A stretch of DNA of 64,000 nucleotides from Symbiodinium kawagutii (Eukaryota > Sar > Dinophyceae > Suessiales > Symbiodiniaceae), in NCBI GenBank assembly GCA_009767595.1, contig VSDK01007177.1, positions 36,211-100,210 on the forward strand. Direction: 5' to 3'. Positions 8,381-20,400 of this stretch are shown here, piece after piece; position 1 is the stretch's first letter; each line of letters begins with the position of its first letter. The notes below the pieces were generated by a model, which was given only the letters and a program-made list of their open reading frames with translations, had not been told where the DNA came from and made no database searches. The position numbers and the translations under genes were made by a program.

Positions 8381-10512
8381 ATCTATATGTAAATCGTAAA
8401 CCTCCAAAATCTATGCATTGCACATGTTTACCAATGGCTGCTGTATCCATAAGCGTCCTTACGCAACTGATTCAATTGGGCGATTATTTTTGCATTCCAA
8501 ATTGGGGTGCGTTGGTGTATTGCCAGAAACTGCTTCAGCATCCCATTGTCGTTCGAAGTTCAGATATGTTGATGAGGCTTGCTTTATCCAGACATGTACA
8601 ACATGAGCCATTGTCAAAGCTGAACGGATCCTTGCATTCATTTGAATTTCTTGTATTCAGATTGATCTGCGATGATTTCCTGATTGTCCTTCAATTTTCC
8701 ATCATTTGCCGTACACAACGTTGCTGGGTCATGTGGCACCGTCGTCCTGTTTCAGGTTTCCCGTATCCTCCAACTTCTGCAGCCTGGCGATGCTTGGAAC
8801 AGTTTCAGGGGGTCCCAGATGCTGAACAGCGGAAGCGTGAACGAATAAAGAGTGGAGGAAGAAAAAATGCGGAGAATTCACTGGTTTCCAATGGATCTCA
8901 TCTTCAAACGAATGGATAGACAGTGGACCCTCATGGATACTCATGGCTGCTAAGGGTTGACATCAGATGGCAAGAGTTGATAGTGGCTGACGAGCTGAAT
9001 AGCACGGGAGTTTAACCACCAAGAACCAAGGCCTGTATAGATTACCAACCACCAAAAAAGATGGCTAGGTGAATAACACGACAAAAGCGCCACTGCTGTT
9101 CACGCTTGCGATTGGAGCCTAGAATACGTGCTTCCCACAATATGATGAAGTGGAACAATGCCGATGACATCCCATGGCGCGTCCTTGGAGTTGTTGGGAC
9201 TGTGCAATTGGTCCAATAATTGGTGAATGTTGGAGCATGTTCTGATAGACACTATGACTATGACTCTCTCTTTCCGGCCATGTTACGGACATCTCATTTG
9301 GAGTTGGATCACAATCTGAGTTTTCCAATGGCCACCTGTTTCAGCCCAGTTTCCACATTGGCTTCAGCATCAACTCTATATAAGGAAAAGATGAATTAAT
9401 GGAGTTGCTGAAGTTGAACGTCTCCGATGTTTGGAGGCGCGGTGGTGGACAAAATTGTGATCCAAAGAAATACCAACCTGGAAAGAAGTTTGTCATTTGC
9501 AAAGCTGAAAGCGCGGTCTCTTTGAAAAGTTTGAAATCTCTTCAGATTTCATCGCTCCAGGTCAGAAGAAGTGCTCCAAGTGGAAGACCTACAGAACTCT
9601 GCTGGCGATGACCTGTGCTGGTCGTTTCATCCACACAGTTTTGAGGTGGCCAAGACAGGTGGCAAGTCCCTTGGACGAAAGTGGCAGAGAAGGTTCGTTG
9701 TCAGGTTGGCTTCTGCGGACCAGACGTGTTTAGAGTTGAAAGCGCAAAGTTCAAAGGAACTCCTGGAACTATCGGAGTTGAACTCCTGGCTTTGAAGAGA
9801 TTCAACTCCTTAAGGAACTCCTTCTCAGGAACTCCTTAAAAGTTTTACTTTGAATCAAAGAAACTCAACTCCAGTTCAGTTCACTGATTTTCTTGGGAGC
9901 TCTGATTCTGCGCAGCTCCAAGGAACAAAAAAACTGGTGCACCTGTCAGAAAGCCAAGCGCTTTGGAGACCTTCACCAGCAATTCTGGGCTGATGAAGAG
10001 CCTCCGTACTTGTCACATGGCACAACGTGGCATTGTTAAAGCAATTGTGCTACTCCCAAGTTTGACAGTTCCCCAAAATTGTCGTTCTTTGCTTGCTTGA
10101 ATGCTTCCATTCTCCGACATTCCCAATGGCTACAGGCATGGGAGCGCAGGTGCGAAATCATGAAAAATTTATATCGTAATGATATTGGTTTTGCTTTTAA
10201 GAGATCTGTCATGTTGACGAGATCTGAGGTCTTGAACGATGTGGCGATCCAAGTTGTTCTCCGGAGACCTTGCGGAGTGAGTGCAAGTTCCACGATGATT
10301 CCATGATCTTTCAAGGAGAAAATCCTGAAACCTTCTCTGGTGCCGCACCTGATGTCAGAAGCTGCTTCTTTTTTCGGATGTTTGGAACTTGGAAGCGCCA
10401 AGTTCCATGCACTTGCTTTTGCAGGAGGTGGTAGCTGGATTGCCAACTTTCCATCAACAGTGGCAGCGGCAGCTTAGCTTCTATACACTTTGGTCGATAC
10501 TGAAGAGTGGAT

Positions 10513-10640
10513 ACTGAAGACTTCCCTCTTTCTCTATCTCTTCTATTCTCTATTCTTTCTACATCTTTCTAATTACTCTATGTTTTTTTTCTCTCTCTCT
10601 CTATTTCTCTCTTTCTCTCTCTCTCTCTCTTCTCTCTCCT
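10513..10640. repeat. CT-rich tract in the duplicated unit
   Basis: Pyrimidine-rich CTCT/TTCT run in the intron before the motif I exon. It is repeated at 14493-14620. It could serve as an extended pyrimidine tract. Confidence 0.8.
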
Positions 10641-11158
10641 CTCGCTGCTGTTTGACTTGTCACAAGAGTACATTGATCCACTGCATTGGCACCACCGTAC
10701 CACCCGGACACCACCGTTCCTTGCCGTTCCTTGCAGGCGATTTACGACCGCTTTGCCCCTGGCGGCACAGTCTACGATGCCTGCGCTGGCTGGGGAGGTC
10801 GTTTGCTTGGCGCGTCACCTGGCAGATGTGACCAGCTATGATGTCAACACTGTCAACACTTTCAAACACAGTTTGTAAAAATAGATGTGGATATCTGTTG
10901 TAGCTTGTAAACACATGTTGTAACCCATCTTTGAAAAATATGTAAATATTTAAATCTATATAAACATTTTGTAAATGTGAAATGTGTACTTGATGATATC
11001 TCGATACTGAACGCGGCAAGGCGACTGGGTGGCGTGAAAAAATACATCGCCTGTGAACCGAGCTCGAAGACCTTCGCTGGTTTGGAGGAGAGCGCAATCA
11101 CTAGAGTGTCATCTTCGCTGGTTCGTTAAGCACCAAGAAAACGTAGAAGGGGCACCAA

Positions 11159-11188
11159 GAAGAGAAGAAGAAGAAGAAGAAGAAGAAG
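11159..11188. repeat. AAG trinucleotide run
   Basis: A short run of GAA/AAG units in an intron of the methyltransferase gene. The same run is at 15139-15168 in copy 2. Confidence 0.8.
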
Positions 11189-12092
11189 GCAAAGGATAAG
11201 CAAGAAAAAGTGTTTTATTCGTTTGGTTCACACAAATTGCAAAACAAATTATGAGGAACTATGAACTCCAAGAAATCTCAACCGCCCAGCTTCACATTAC
11301 ACAACTTAACAAAGCCACGCAGTGATCCATTTTGGATGCGGCTGCGAGTGTCCACTGAGGAGTTGAGCAACCTGCTTTCACCGCTGGAAGTAGAACTTCA
11401 CCGCTGTGGCAGTGAGGACCCCAACCAAGGCAACATGAGAACCGCGTGAGTTTGATCATAGAAGAGGACTTTAAAGAAGAAGTAGTTTGAGTAGTAACTA
11501 CTTAAGTAGTTTGAGCTGTTTGCTTTGAATTTTTCAAGTCTCAAGAAGAATCTGACGCTGGAAAGGACTTTGATGTCGAAGAAGAGGTAGACCTCGCGTT
11601 CACTTCACCACCGTACTTCAACACAGCCTCTTGTAGCGCAACGGTGGATGTTCGCTGTTGCATGAGGTGATCGAATCATGTTTGCTGAAAAGCTCGTAAT
11701 CTCGCAGTGCTTCCCAGGAAAGGTACAGCGACGAACGAACGCAAAGTCATGTGCGATTTCCTACCATTGAGGCAGTGTCTTGTGCTTGCTGCCAGTTGAC
11801 TTTGAGAGACGATCCGACATGTGTGATGTCAAAGCTAAGTACAAGCAGTCATATGAACAGTCACAGATTTTGCATTGTACCCTTGTTGGCACCTGTGCTT
11901 TCTCTACATGCATCATTTATTTGCCTAGATGTATCATTGATGCGTCAGTCGCTTTCAATCGTTCGTATTTTTTGTTGTCAATCTCACCTTGACGGTGCTT
12001 CACGTGCTGTGGTTTTTCATGGGCCTAGTGTTCTGTGACTTCTTCAGTTTCTTCCCACAGTGCAATGCTCCAGGCATGGCGAAAGGGCTTCC

Positions 12093-15000
12093 TTTCTCTG
12101 CTTGCAGGTGGTTGACGGCATGCGTAAGCCTTCTCATTCCTTGCCGTCTTTGTTTCAAGTTCTAAGCAGGTCCACCTCCGAACCCCACCACCACACGGAT
12201 TTGACGACATCAGCACCAATTCATTGAATGAATGGTGCCTCGACGCTCCAGCATTTCGAGTGGTGAAGCCACTCCTTCAAACTACTCTTGCTTTGGCATG
12301 GTCAGAAAAGGAAGTGCTGGAGCTTGGAAGTCATATATATATATATATACATATATATAAATCTATATGTAAATCGTAAACCTCCAAAATCTATGCATTG
12401 CACATGTTTACCAATGGCTGCTGTATCCATAAGCGTCCTTACGCAACTGATTCAATTGGGCGATTATTTTTGCATTCCAAATTGGGGTGCGTTGGTGTAT
12501 TGCCAGAAACTGCTTCAGCATCCCATTGTCGTTCGAAGTTCAGATATGTTGATGAGGCTTGCTTTATCCAGACATGTACAACATGAGCCATTGTCAAAGC
12601 TGAACGGATCCTTGCATTCATTTGAATTTCTTGTATTCAGATTGATCTGCGATGATTTCCTGATTGTCCTTCAATTTTCCATCATTTGCCGTACACAACG
12701 TTGCTGGGTCATGTGGCACCGTCGTCCTGTTTCAGGTTTCCCGTATCCTCCAACTTCTGCAGCCTGGCGATGCTTGGAACAGTTTCAGGGGGTCCCAGAT
12801 GCTGAACAGCGGAAGCGTGAACGAATAAAGAGTGGAGGAAGAAAAAATGCGGAGAATTCACTGGTTTCCAATGGATCTCATCTTCAAACGAATGGATAGA
12901 CAGTGGACCCTCATGGATACTCATGGCTGCTAAGGGTTGACATCAGATGGCAAGAGTTGATAGTGGCTGACGAGCTGAATAGCACGGGAGTTTAACCACC
13001 AAGAACCAAGGCCTGTATAGATTACCAACCACCAAAAAAGATGGCTAGGTGAATAACACGACAAAAGCGCCACTGCTGTTCACGCTTGCGATTGGAGCCT
13101 AGAATACGTGCTTCCCACAATATGATGAAGTGGAACAATGCCGATGACATCCCATGGCGCGTCCTTGGAGTTGTTGGGACTGTGCAATTGGTCCAATAAT
13201 TGGTGAATGTTGGAGCATGTTCTGATAGACACTATGACTATGACTCTCTCTTTCCGGCCATGTTACGGACATCTCATTTGGAGTTGGATCACAATCTGAG
13301 TTTTCCAATGGCCACCTGTTTCAGCCCAGTTTCCACATTGGCTTCAGCATCAACTCTATATAAGGAAAAGATGAATTAATGGAGTTGCTGAAGTTGAACG
13401 TCTCCGATGTTTGGAGGCGCGGTGGTGGACAAAATTGTGATCCAAAGAAATACCAACCTGGAAAGAAGTTTGTCATTTGCAAAGCTGAAAGCGCGGTCTC
13501 TTTGAAAAGTTTGAAATCTCTTCAGATTTCATCGCTCCAGGTCAGAAGAAGTGCTCCAAGTGGAAGACCTACAGAACTCTGCTGGCGATGACCTGTGCTG
13601 GTCGTTTCATCCACACAGTTTTGAGGTGGCCAAGACAGGTGGCAAGTCCCTTGGACGAAAGTGGCAGAGAAGGTTCGTTGTCAGGTTGGCTTCTGCGGAC
13701 CAGACGTGTTTAGAGTTGAAAGCGCAAAGTTCAAAGGAACTCCTGGAACTATCGGAGTTGAACTCCTGGCTTTGAAGAGATTCAACTCCTTAAGGAACTC
13801 CTTCTCAGGAACTCCTTAAAAGTTTTACTTTGAATCAAAGAAACTCAACTCCAGTTCAGTTCACTGATTTTCTTGGGAGCTCTGATTCTGCGCAGCTCCA
13901 AGGAACAAAAAAACTGGTGCACCTGTCAGAAAGCCAAGCGCTTTGGAGACCTTCACCAGCAATTCTGGGCTGATGAAGAGCCTCCGTACTTGTCACATGG
14001 CACAACGTGGCATTGTTAAAGCAATTGTGCTACTCCCAAGTTTGACAGTTCCCCAAAATTGTCGTTCTTTGCTTGCTTGAATGCTTCCATTCTCCGACAT
14101 TCCCAATGGCTACAGGCATGGGAGCGCAGGTGCGAAATCATGAAAAATTTATATCGTAATGATATTGGTTTTGCTTTTAAGAGATCTGTCATGTTGACGA
14201 GATCTGAGGTCTTGAACGATGTGGCGATCCAAGTTGTTCTCCGGAGACCTTGCGGAGTGAGTGCAAGTTCCACGATGATTCCATGATCTTTCAAGGAGAA
14301 AATCCTGAAACCTTCTCTGGTGCCGCACCTGATGTCAGAAGCTGCTTCTTTTTTCGGATGTTTGGAACTTGGAAGCGCCAAGTTCCATGCACTTGCTTTT
14401 GCAGGAGGTGGTAGCTGGATTGCCAACTTTCCATCAACAGTGGCAGCGGCAGCTTAGCTTCTATACACTTTGGTCGATACTGAAGAGTGGATACTGAAGA
14501 CTTCCCTCTTTCTCTATCTCTTCTATTCTCTATTCTTTCTACATCTTTCTAATTACTCTATGTTTTTTTTCTCTCTCTCTCTATTTCTCTCTTTCTCTCT
14601 CTCTCTCTCTTCTCTCTCCTCTCGCTGCTGTTTGACTTGTCACAAGAGTACATTGATCCACTGCATTGGCACCACCGTACCACCCGGACACCACCGTTCC
14701 TTGCCGTTCCTTGCAGGCGATTTACGACCGCTTTGCCCCTGGCGGCACAGTCTACGATGCCTGCGCTGGCTGGGGAGGTCGTTTGCTTGGCGCGTCACCT
14801 GGCAGATGTGACCAGCTATGATGTCAACACTGTCAACACTTTCAAACACAGTTTGTAAAAATAGATGTGGATATCTGTTGTAGCTTGTAAACACATGTTG
14901 TAACCCATCTTTGAAAAATATGTAAATATTTAAATCTATATAAACATTTTGTAAATGTGAAATGTGTACTTGATGATATCTCGATACTGAACGCGGCAAG

Positions 15001-16073
15001 GCGACTGGGTGGCGTGAAAAAATACATCGCCTGTGAACCGAGCTCGAAGACCTTCGCTGGTTTGGAGGAGAGCGCAATCACTAGAGTGTCATCTTCGCTG
15101 GTTCGTTAAGCACCAAGAAAACGTAGAAGGGGCACCAAGAAGAGAAGAAGAAGAAGAAGAAGAAGAAGGCAAAGGATAAGCAAGAAAAAGTGTTTTATTC
15201 GTTTGGTTCACACAAATTGCAAAACAAATTATGAGGAACTATGAACTCCAAGAAATCTCAACCGCCCAGCTTCACATTACACAACTTAACAAAGCCACGC
15301 AGTGATCCATTTTGGATGCGGCTGCGAGTGTCCACTGAGGAGTTGAGCAACCTGCTTTCACCGCTGGAAGTAGAACTTCACCGCTGTGGCAGTGAGGACC
15401 CCAACCAAGGCAACATGAGAACCGCGTGAGTTTGATCATAGAAGAGGACTTTAAAGAAGAAGTAGTTTGAGTAGTAACTACTTAAGTAGTTTGAGCTGTT
15501 TGCTTTGAATTTTTCAAGTCTCAAGAAGAATCTGACGCTGGAAAGGACTTTGATGTCGAAGAAGAGGTAGACCTCGCGTTCACTTCACCACCGTACTTCA
15601 ACACAGCCTCTTGTAGCGCAACGGTGGATGTTCGCTGTTGCATGAGGTGATCGAATCATGTTTGCTGAAAAGCTCGTAATCTCGCAGTGCTTCCCAGGAA
15701 AGGTACAGCGACGAACGAACGCAAAGTCATGTGCGATTTCCTACCATTGAGGCAGTGTCTTGTGCTTGCTGCCAGTTGACTTTGAGAGACGATCCGACAT
15801 GTGTGATGTCAAAGCTAAGTACAAGCAGTCATATGAACAGTCACAGATTTTGCATTGTACCCTTGTTGGCACCTGTGCTTTCTCTACATGCATCATTTAT
15901 TTGCCTAGATGTATCATTGATGCGTCAGTCGCTTTCAATCGTTCGTATTTTTTGTTGTCAATCTCACCTTGACGGTGCTTCACGTGCTGTGGTTTTTCAT
16001 GGGCCTAGTGTTCTGTGACTTCTTCAGTTTCTTCCCACAGTGCAATGCTCCAGGCATGGCGAAAGGGCTTCCT
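12093..16073 (+). repeat. Tandem duplication copy 2 (uninterrupted unit)
   Basis: 12093-12171 matches 2245-2323 (one difference). 12172-12196 is unique to this copy. 12197-16073 matches 8217-12093. The unit is therefore about 3.98 kb and directly repeated. The junction at 12093 joins the middle of exon 7 to the intron before exon A, with about one base of microhomology. Near-perfect identity means a recent event or an assembly duplicate. The base difference at 2276/12124 argues mildly against a pure artefact. Confidence 0.9.
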
Positions 16074-16869
16074 GCGGCCGATGTTGACAAAGATGGCGAA
16101 GGCTTTGCGACCAGGAGGCAACTGGGGGAGAACTTGGGAAGATGCCTGCAGGATGCCTGCTGCTCGTGAAATGACACATGGCTGTGTCCACAGAAGATTT
16201 TGCTCAAAAAACATGTGGAAAGCTTTGATTTGTGGAACCTCCACTTGTTAATATAAGTTGATATAGGAGTGTTACGCGTGATGGCGTGATGCTTTTCTTG
16301 GGAAGGCCATTTGATTCTCTCGGTGACCACTCGCCGTTCACATCGCCGTTCGGGCCTGGATTCTGAGCACGCAGAGAGCTTCCAAGATGTTCCAAGATGT
16401 TCCAAGTGCATCAAAAAGATGTTCCAAGTGAATCTAAATGAAGAAGACTCGAAGTGGAAGACTGTGAAAGAAACCGCTTGCACGTAAAGCTGTGGACAAA
16501 GAAGTGCGAGCGCAAAGTGTTTCAGCTGCACATGTCAAATAGTTTGACTTCCCAAGGATCTTGAAGGTGATGTGCACCGCATTATCGAAGAACTGGGCCT
16601 TGTTCAAGACGGGCTAAGCTGTTGAAGGTCGAAGGTCACAACTCATGAAGTTGAAACTTGTAAAAACTGTGTTTGAGATGTTTAACTTTGTTAATATACG
16701 GTTATTTGAAGGTGAAGCTTCCAGTTTTGTGATCTTTGTTGAAGTTTGTTGAAGTTTGTTCCCACAGCTTGCGCAGCTCCAGGAGCCAACGTTGACGATG
16801 CTAAAGACTGGCACAGACAACGGAGGGAACGGACGGCCCCTCTTCGTTTGGAAGAAAGCTGCGAGGTAA
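12170..16869 (+). CDS. SPPY-class amino-methyltransferase gene (multi-exon, copy 2)
   Basis: Exons chain in one sense on the + strand: exon A (12170 to about 12330, with FDDISTNSLNEWC); candidates near 12738-12830, 13573-13690, 13935-14015 and 14105-14155; then 14405-14445 (WIANFPSTVA), 14717-14793 (motif I, VYDACAGWGGRLLGA), 15001-15067 (KKYIACEPSSKTFAGLE), 15340-15396 (VELHRCGSE), 15546-15605 (motif IV, DLAFTSPPYFNT), 15698-15751 (ERYSDERTQSHVRFPTIE), from 16054 (AWRKGFLRPMLTKMAKALRP), a likely exon near 16557-16612 (DVHRIIEELGLVQDG) and the last exon, about 16768-16869 (GRPLFVWKKAAR, stop TAA). The family methylates an exocyclic amino group, usually N6-adenine or N4-cytosine in DNA. Donors include GT (14794), GC (15606) and GA (15397, 15068). 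The 5' exons must lie upstream of 2245. One or two exons near 16140-16550 are not resolved. Confidence 0.75.
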
Positions 16870-17234
16870 AAAATGGCCGCGCGACGATGCGTGCGACACA
16901 GAGCTGCAATCCACTGCTGCGACCGCTGACAGGAAGGAGCTGAGCACCGGGAGCACCTGCACCTGCGCCGGCCCGGCCTTTGTACATAGTGCGGGTGACT
17001 TCGTGTAATCCTTGTCATCCGTGCACACATGCCGCATGAACAAGAGCTGAAACAAAGATGTGTAGACATGTGTAGACATGCAATTGGTTGAGCATTTGTT
17101 GATCAGATGACATGTTTCACAGGTATGTGCTTTTGGCTCACTCCCTGTATGAGCTGCATATATGGTAAATGGGTATTGAATGTCGCATTGTACGCTTCTG
17201 GAAGAGTGTACGAAGATATGTGAGATTGTATAGA
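16870..17234. other. Downstream flank of the methyltransferase gene
   Basis: The presumed 3' untranslated and intergenic sequence between the gene's stop and the copia insertion. It is moderately AT-rich, with no ORF or repeat of note. No clear polyadenylation signal stands out, which is usual in dinoflagellates. Confidence 0.5.
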
Positions 17235-17239
17235 TGGAA
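17235..17239. repeat. Target-site duplication, left (TGGAA)
   Basis: TGGAA directly precedes the left LTR and recurs directly after the right LTR at 25661-25665. Five bases is the usual length for Ty1/copia integrases. Confidence 0.9.
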
Positions 17240-17438
17240 TTTGAGGATGGTAGCACTAATCAAAGGTATCCTCAACCCAATCCCACACGAAGTGAACTGG
17301 GTGTCAACCAAGTCAAAGAGGCAGCTGCGCGGTTTTGCTCAGCGATGCGTAGCCATCAGGTGAACCGGTTACCCTTCCCTGACTTTTGGGATAGAGCCGA
17401 TATGGTGGCATGGCATGTTTTGTGGAGCGAAACTCACA
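17240..17438 (-). repeat. Copia 3' LTR
   Basis: 199 bases identical to 25462-25660. In element orientation it starts TGTGAGTTTCGC and ends CCATCCTCAAA. The end deviates from the usual CA, but the target duplication sets the boundary there. The sequence just upstream in element sense (plus 17439-17465) has no strong polypurine run. Confidence 0.95.
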
Positions 17439-17464
17439 CCGGTGGTAGAGACATCCAAAAAGTC

Positions 17465-20400
17465 CTACCCTGTACTGGGCCTAGAGCCCGGACCGGTGTT
17501 GGTGCGTGCATTCGCCGCACCTTCAGTTTCCATATAGGCAAGTGATCTTCGATAGGTTGATTCGTCAGCCAGTTCTTTCACACAAAGCTGACAGGGTCGT
17601 CGGCTGATCACATCCGTGCTGTTCCGCATTGGTCCACAAAGAGAGTTTGCATGCCAAACATCGCCTGCTCGGGTGAAATGGGCTTCACGTTGTGTGGCCC
17701 AACGCAGTCTGGATTCTACCTGACTTGCCGTGAAAGTGAATTCTGTTGAGGAATGAATCTCTGCAAGCTCACGTCTTGCAGCATGAAGTCGATTCCTGGT
17801 GTCCCTGAAGCGGCGTCCAGCCTCTTCATTGAATGCCTTGAGCTTCTGGCATTCTTCACGTACTTCCGTGAGCTCCAGTTCAAGTTGCTCACAGTAGGGG
17901 CATTCCTCGGTCTCTACATGCATGGAGTTCTCCTGGTAGTCATACACCGTCTCGGGTGTTGGCCTCATAGCTCTCGACAGAAATCTTGACAAAGTCCCCC
18001 ATATAGTGCGAAAGATGCCTAGGGCATCATGCACTGCGAGCACAACCAGTATGGACATGGAGATGATGAAAATGGTGTTGTCGTTGTCTGATGTTGATGT
18101 TGAGGTGTTCAAAGTGGTATGTTGGTCGTTGAATTGCTGTTGGTTGTGTTCGGTGTTTGCTGCATCTGATACCATGGCTAGGTATGCTGTTGCCATCAGT
18201 GCTTGTAGAGCTCTGCGTGGTCGTTTGATGGCAAACTGTTCGGCACTTTTCTTTCTGGCTGTTGCATCTTTCTTCTTTGCTGCTGTGAAACTGTTATCTG
18301 GCTTGATCGTGGTTGTATGTGTGCGTAGCCTCTCTGCAAGAAGCTGTGCTGCGGCTGGCTTTGTCATGCCATCAGCAAATTGCAGCTCAGAAGACACCCA
18401 CTGAACTTGGGTGTTGGTGCATGCCAGCTTGTCTTGGGTGACAAGCACTTCTATGGAGGTGCGCTTGTCGGCACCACTGCTTGGCTGCAGCTCTGGTTTG
18501 ATGAGGAGGTCGTACAGACCTTTTGCATCGGTCACCAGGCTGGGTTGATGTGGCATCTTGCATGCTGCTGTGTCGTTGATCGGTAGTGTTGGGTGCCAAA
18601 TCAATTGCCAAAACGTGATGCAGTACATCAGGGAATCTGCAGTCTCCGAGGCTGCTTGTGCTTCGGCACTGAGTGAGCTACGAGCTACTCTGGGCAGCTT
18701 CCAACTCCTCCAGTCAATGAGGATGTATGGTCCGACGGTTCCTGTCGTGACATCATGGTGGGTCAGCATGATGAGGTAGCCTCCCTGGCTGGTGTTGTCC
18801 TTCCTGCTCGCGAATGCAGCATCACAGTATGCTATCATTGTGAGGTCGTCCTTGTTGCCAATGTGTTGGAAGTGTAGGCATACGTCACTGTTTGCTTTGG
18901 CATATCTGAGGGTTTTGTTTGCTTCCCTCAGGGTGTCTGTGGTGGCTGTGGCTGTTTGCCCTGCTAGCTGCGAGGTCATAGCTTGCAGGTGGGGGCTGGA
19001 CTGGCCAGAGGGCCACTGGAGAGCACCAATCATTGCTCTCAGTTGTGTACGTTCCTTGTCTGTGACAGGGCGGCTGGTGTTGTTGTCTTGGAAGTGGATT
19101 GGTTTTTGTTTGGAGAAGTACTTGTCATGTCCAAGGGTGTAGTGGTGGTCAGTGTGTTTTGTGACTTGTGCTCCACAGTATTCGAAGGATGTGTCTTCCT
19201 CCCATGTTCGGAAGGTGAATGTTTGCTGTAGTTGTGCTTTGAAGGCTATGTATGTTGGGTTGGTGGTATCGGCACATCCGATGATGTCATCCACGTGTAG
19301 TCCAAAGATGGCACAAAGTGGTGGTGACTTGTGTTGGTTGCCATTGCTGTCGGTGGTCACCTCCCATGTGTTGAATGGAGCCTGGTGGTCATACAGGAGG
19401 TAGAGGCAAGCATCGAGGGGATGTTGCTGTGCTCCAAGTTTGGTGAGCCTCGTTCTGGCTTCGAGGAACCAAGCTCGTGGGGCGTCACAGAGTCCATACA
19501 TGGGCTTCTTGAGGCGGAGGAGCTTGGAGCCATCAGTTGGTAAACCAAGTAGTCGGTTCGCCTCAGCACTGAGAGAGATCCACAGGGTCCGCTTGTCATC
19601 GTGCTTGCGTCCCTGGAGGAAGGCTGTTGATATGTCTGAGGTGAAGGTCTTCCAACCTTTCGTTGTTGCAATGGCCAACACATAGTTTCGGCCCAGGCGG
19701 CTGAGTGTCGGGCTGTCTGTTTGCAACGTCCCGGCTAGGGCGTCTGGGTCCTTGAACCCTTGTGTGATGAGCCTGGCTTTTGCACGTGGGGTGTTGTCGC
19801 TGTTTTTGCTCCACTTCAAAATGAAGTGTGCCTTGAGCACTCTTCCTGGCTGGCTATTCGTGGAATCATCAATCTCCCACACGTCGTTCTGAAAGAACGA
19901 TGCCAACTCCTGTTTCTTCGCTTCAATGAAAGCCAACCTGTCTTCAAGGCTGAGGTGTCTCTCACTGATCTGCTCCTTGCGTGCTTTGGTCTTTGGAGTT
20001 GGTGATTGCTTGGCTGTTTGCTGAGTTGGTAGTTGTGGTTGTGTATCTGCTGGTGAGTGGTTGAGTGGTTGAGCTGCATATGTCTGATGTCCATTGCTGG
20101 CTGTGTAGAACTGCTCCTGTGCTGCGGGAATATGTGCTGGGTGAATCTTGAAACGTGTTTCCCCAGTCCAATAGGTTTCTTGGACCTTGTCTTTGCTCAT
20201 GCGCCATCGGTCAGTAGTCCTTCGGCTACCGACTTTGGTTGTTCTGTCTTTGGACAGGTAGCAGAGGGATACTGGACATTCACTCTCATGTTGTCCAGGG
20301 TTGTAGAGAGTGTTCCGTGGGAGATAGTGCTTGCGAATGAGCCATCCTTTGTTCAGGATCCATTCATCGTGGGTCTCTCCAAGCACAAAGGCTCCATCTG

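Larger units (their letters stand above)
8217..12093 (+). pseudogene. Methyltransferase gene, duplicated copy 1 (disrupted)
   Basis: This 3877-bp block matches 12197-16073 with constant offset 3980. I saw no difference in the parts compared. It carries exons A (remainder) to 7, all detailed under copy 2: exon A from 8217; likely exons near 8758-8850, 9593-9710, 9955-10035 and 10125-10175; then 10425-10465, 10737-10813, 11021-11087, 11360-11416, 11566-11625, 11718-11771 and 12074-12093. Two lesions: element A sits at the start of exon A and removed 25 bp of coding sequence, and exon 7 is cut at 12093 after its first six codons by the duplication junction. By itself this copy cannot make the protein. 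Its exons could still be spliced into, or skipped in favour of, copy 2. Confidence 0.75.

Noticed and set aside
8308-8919. 203-codon + strand ORF, and its twin at 12288-12899
   Set aside because: It starts inside exon A, runs through an AT microsatellite and intron-like DNA, and is in a different frame from the exon. Only a short part near 8758-8850 is plausible as a separate exon.
15969-16169. EF-hand-like reading (ADVDKDGEGF) in the exon at 16054
   Set aside because: The loop lacks the full EF-hand pattern. Another frame of the same exon gives AWRKGFLRPMLTKMAKALRP, which fits the methyltransferase chain.
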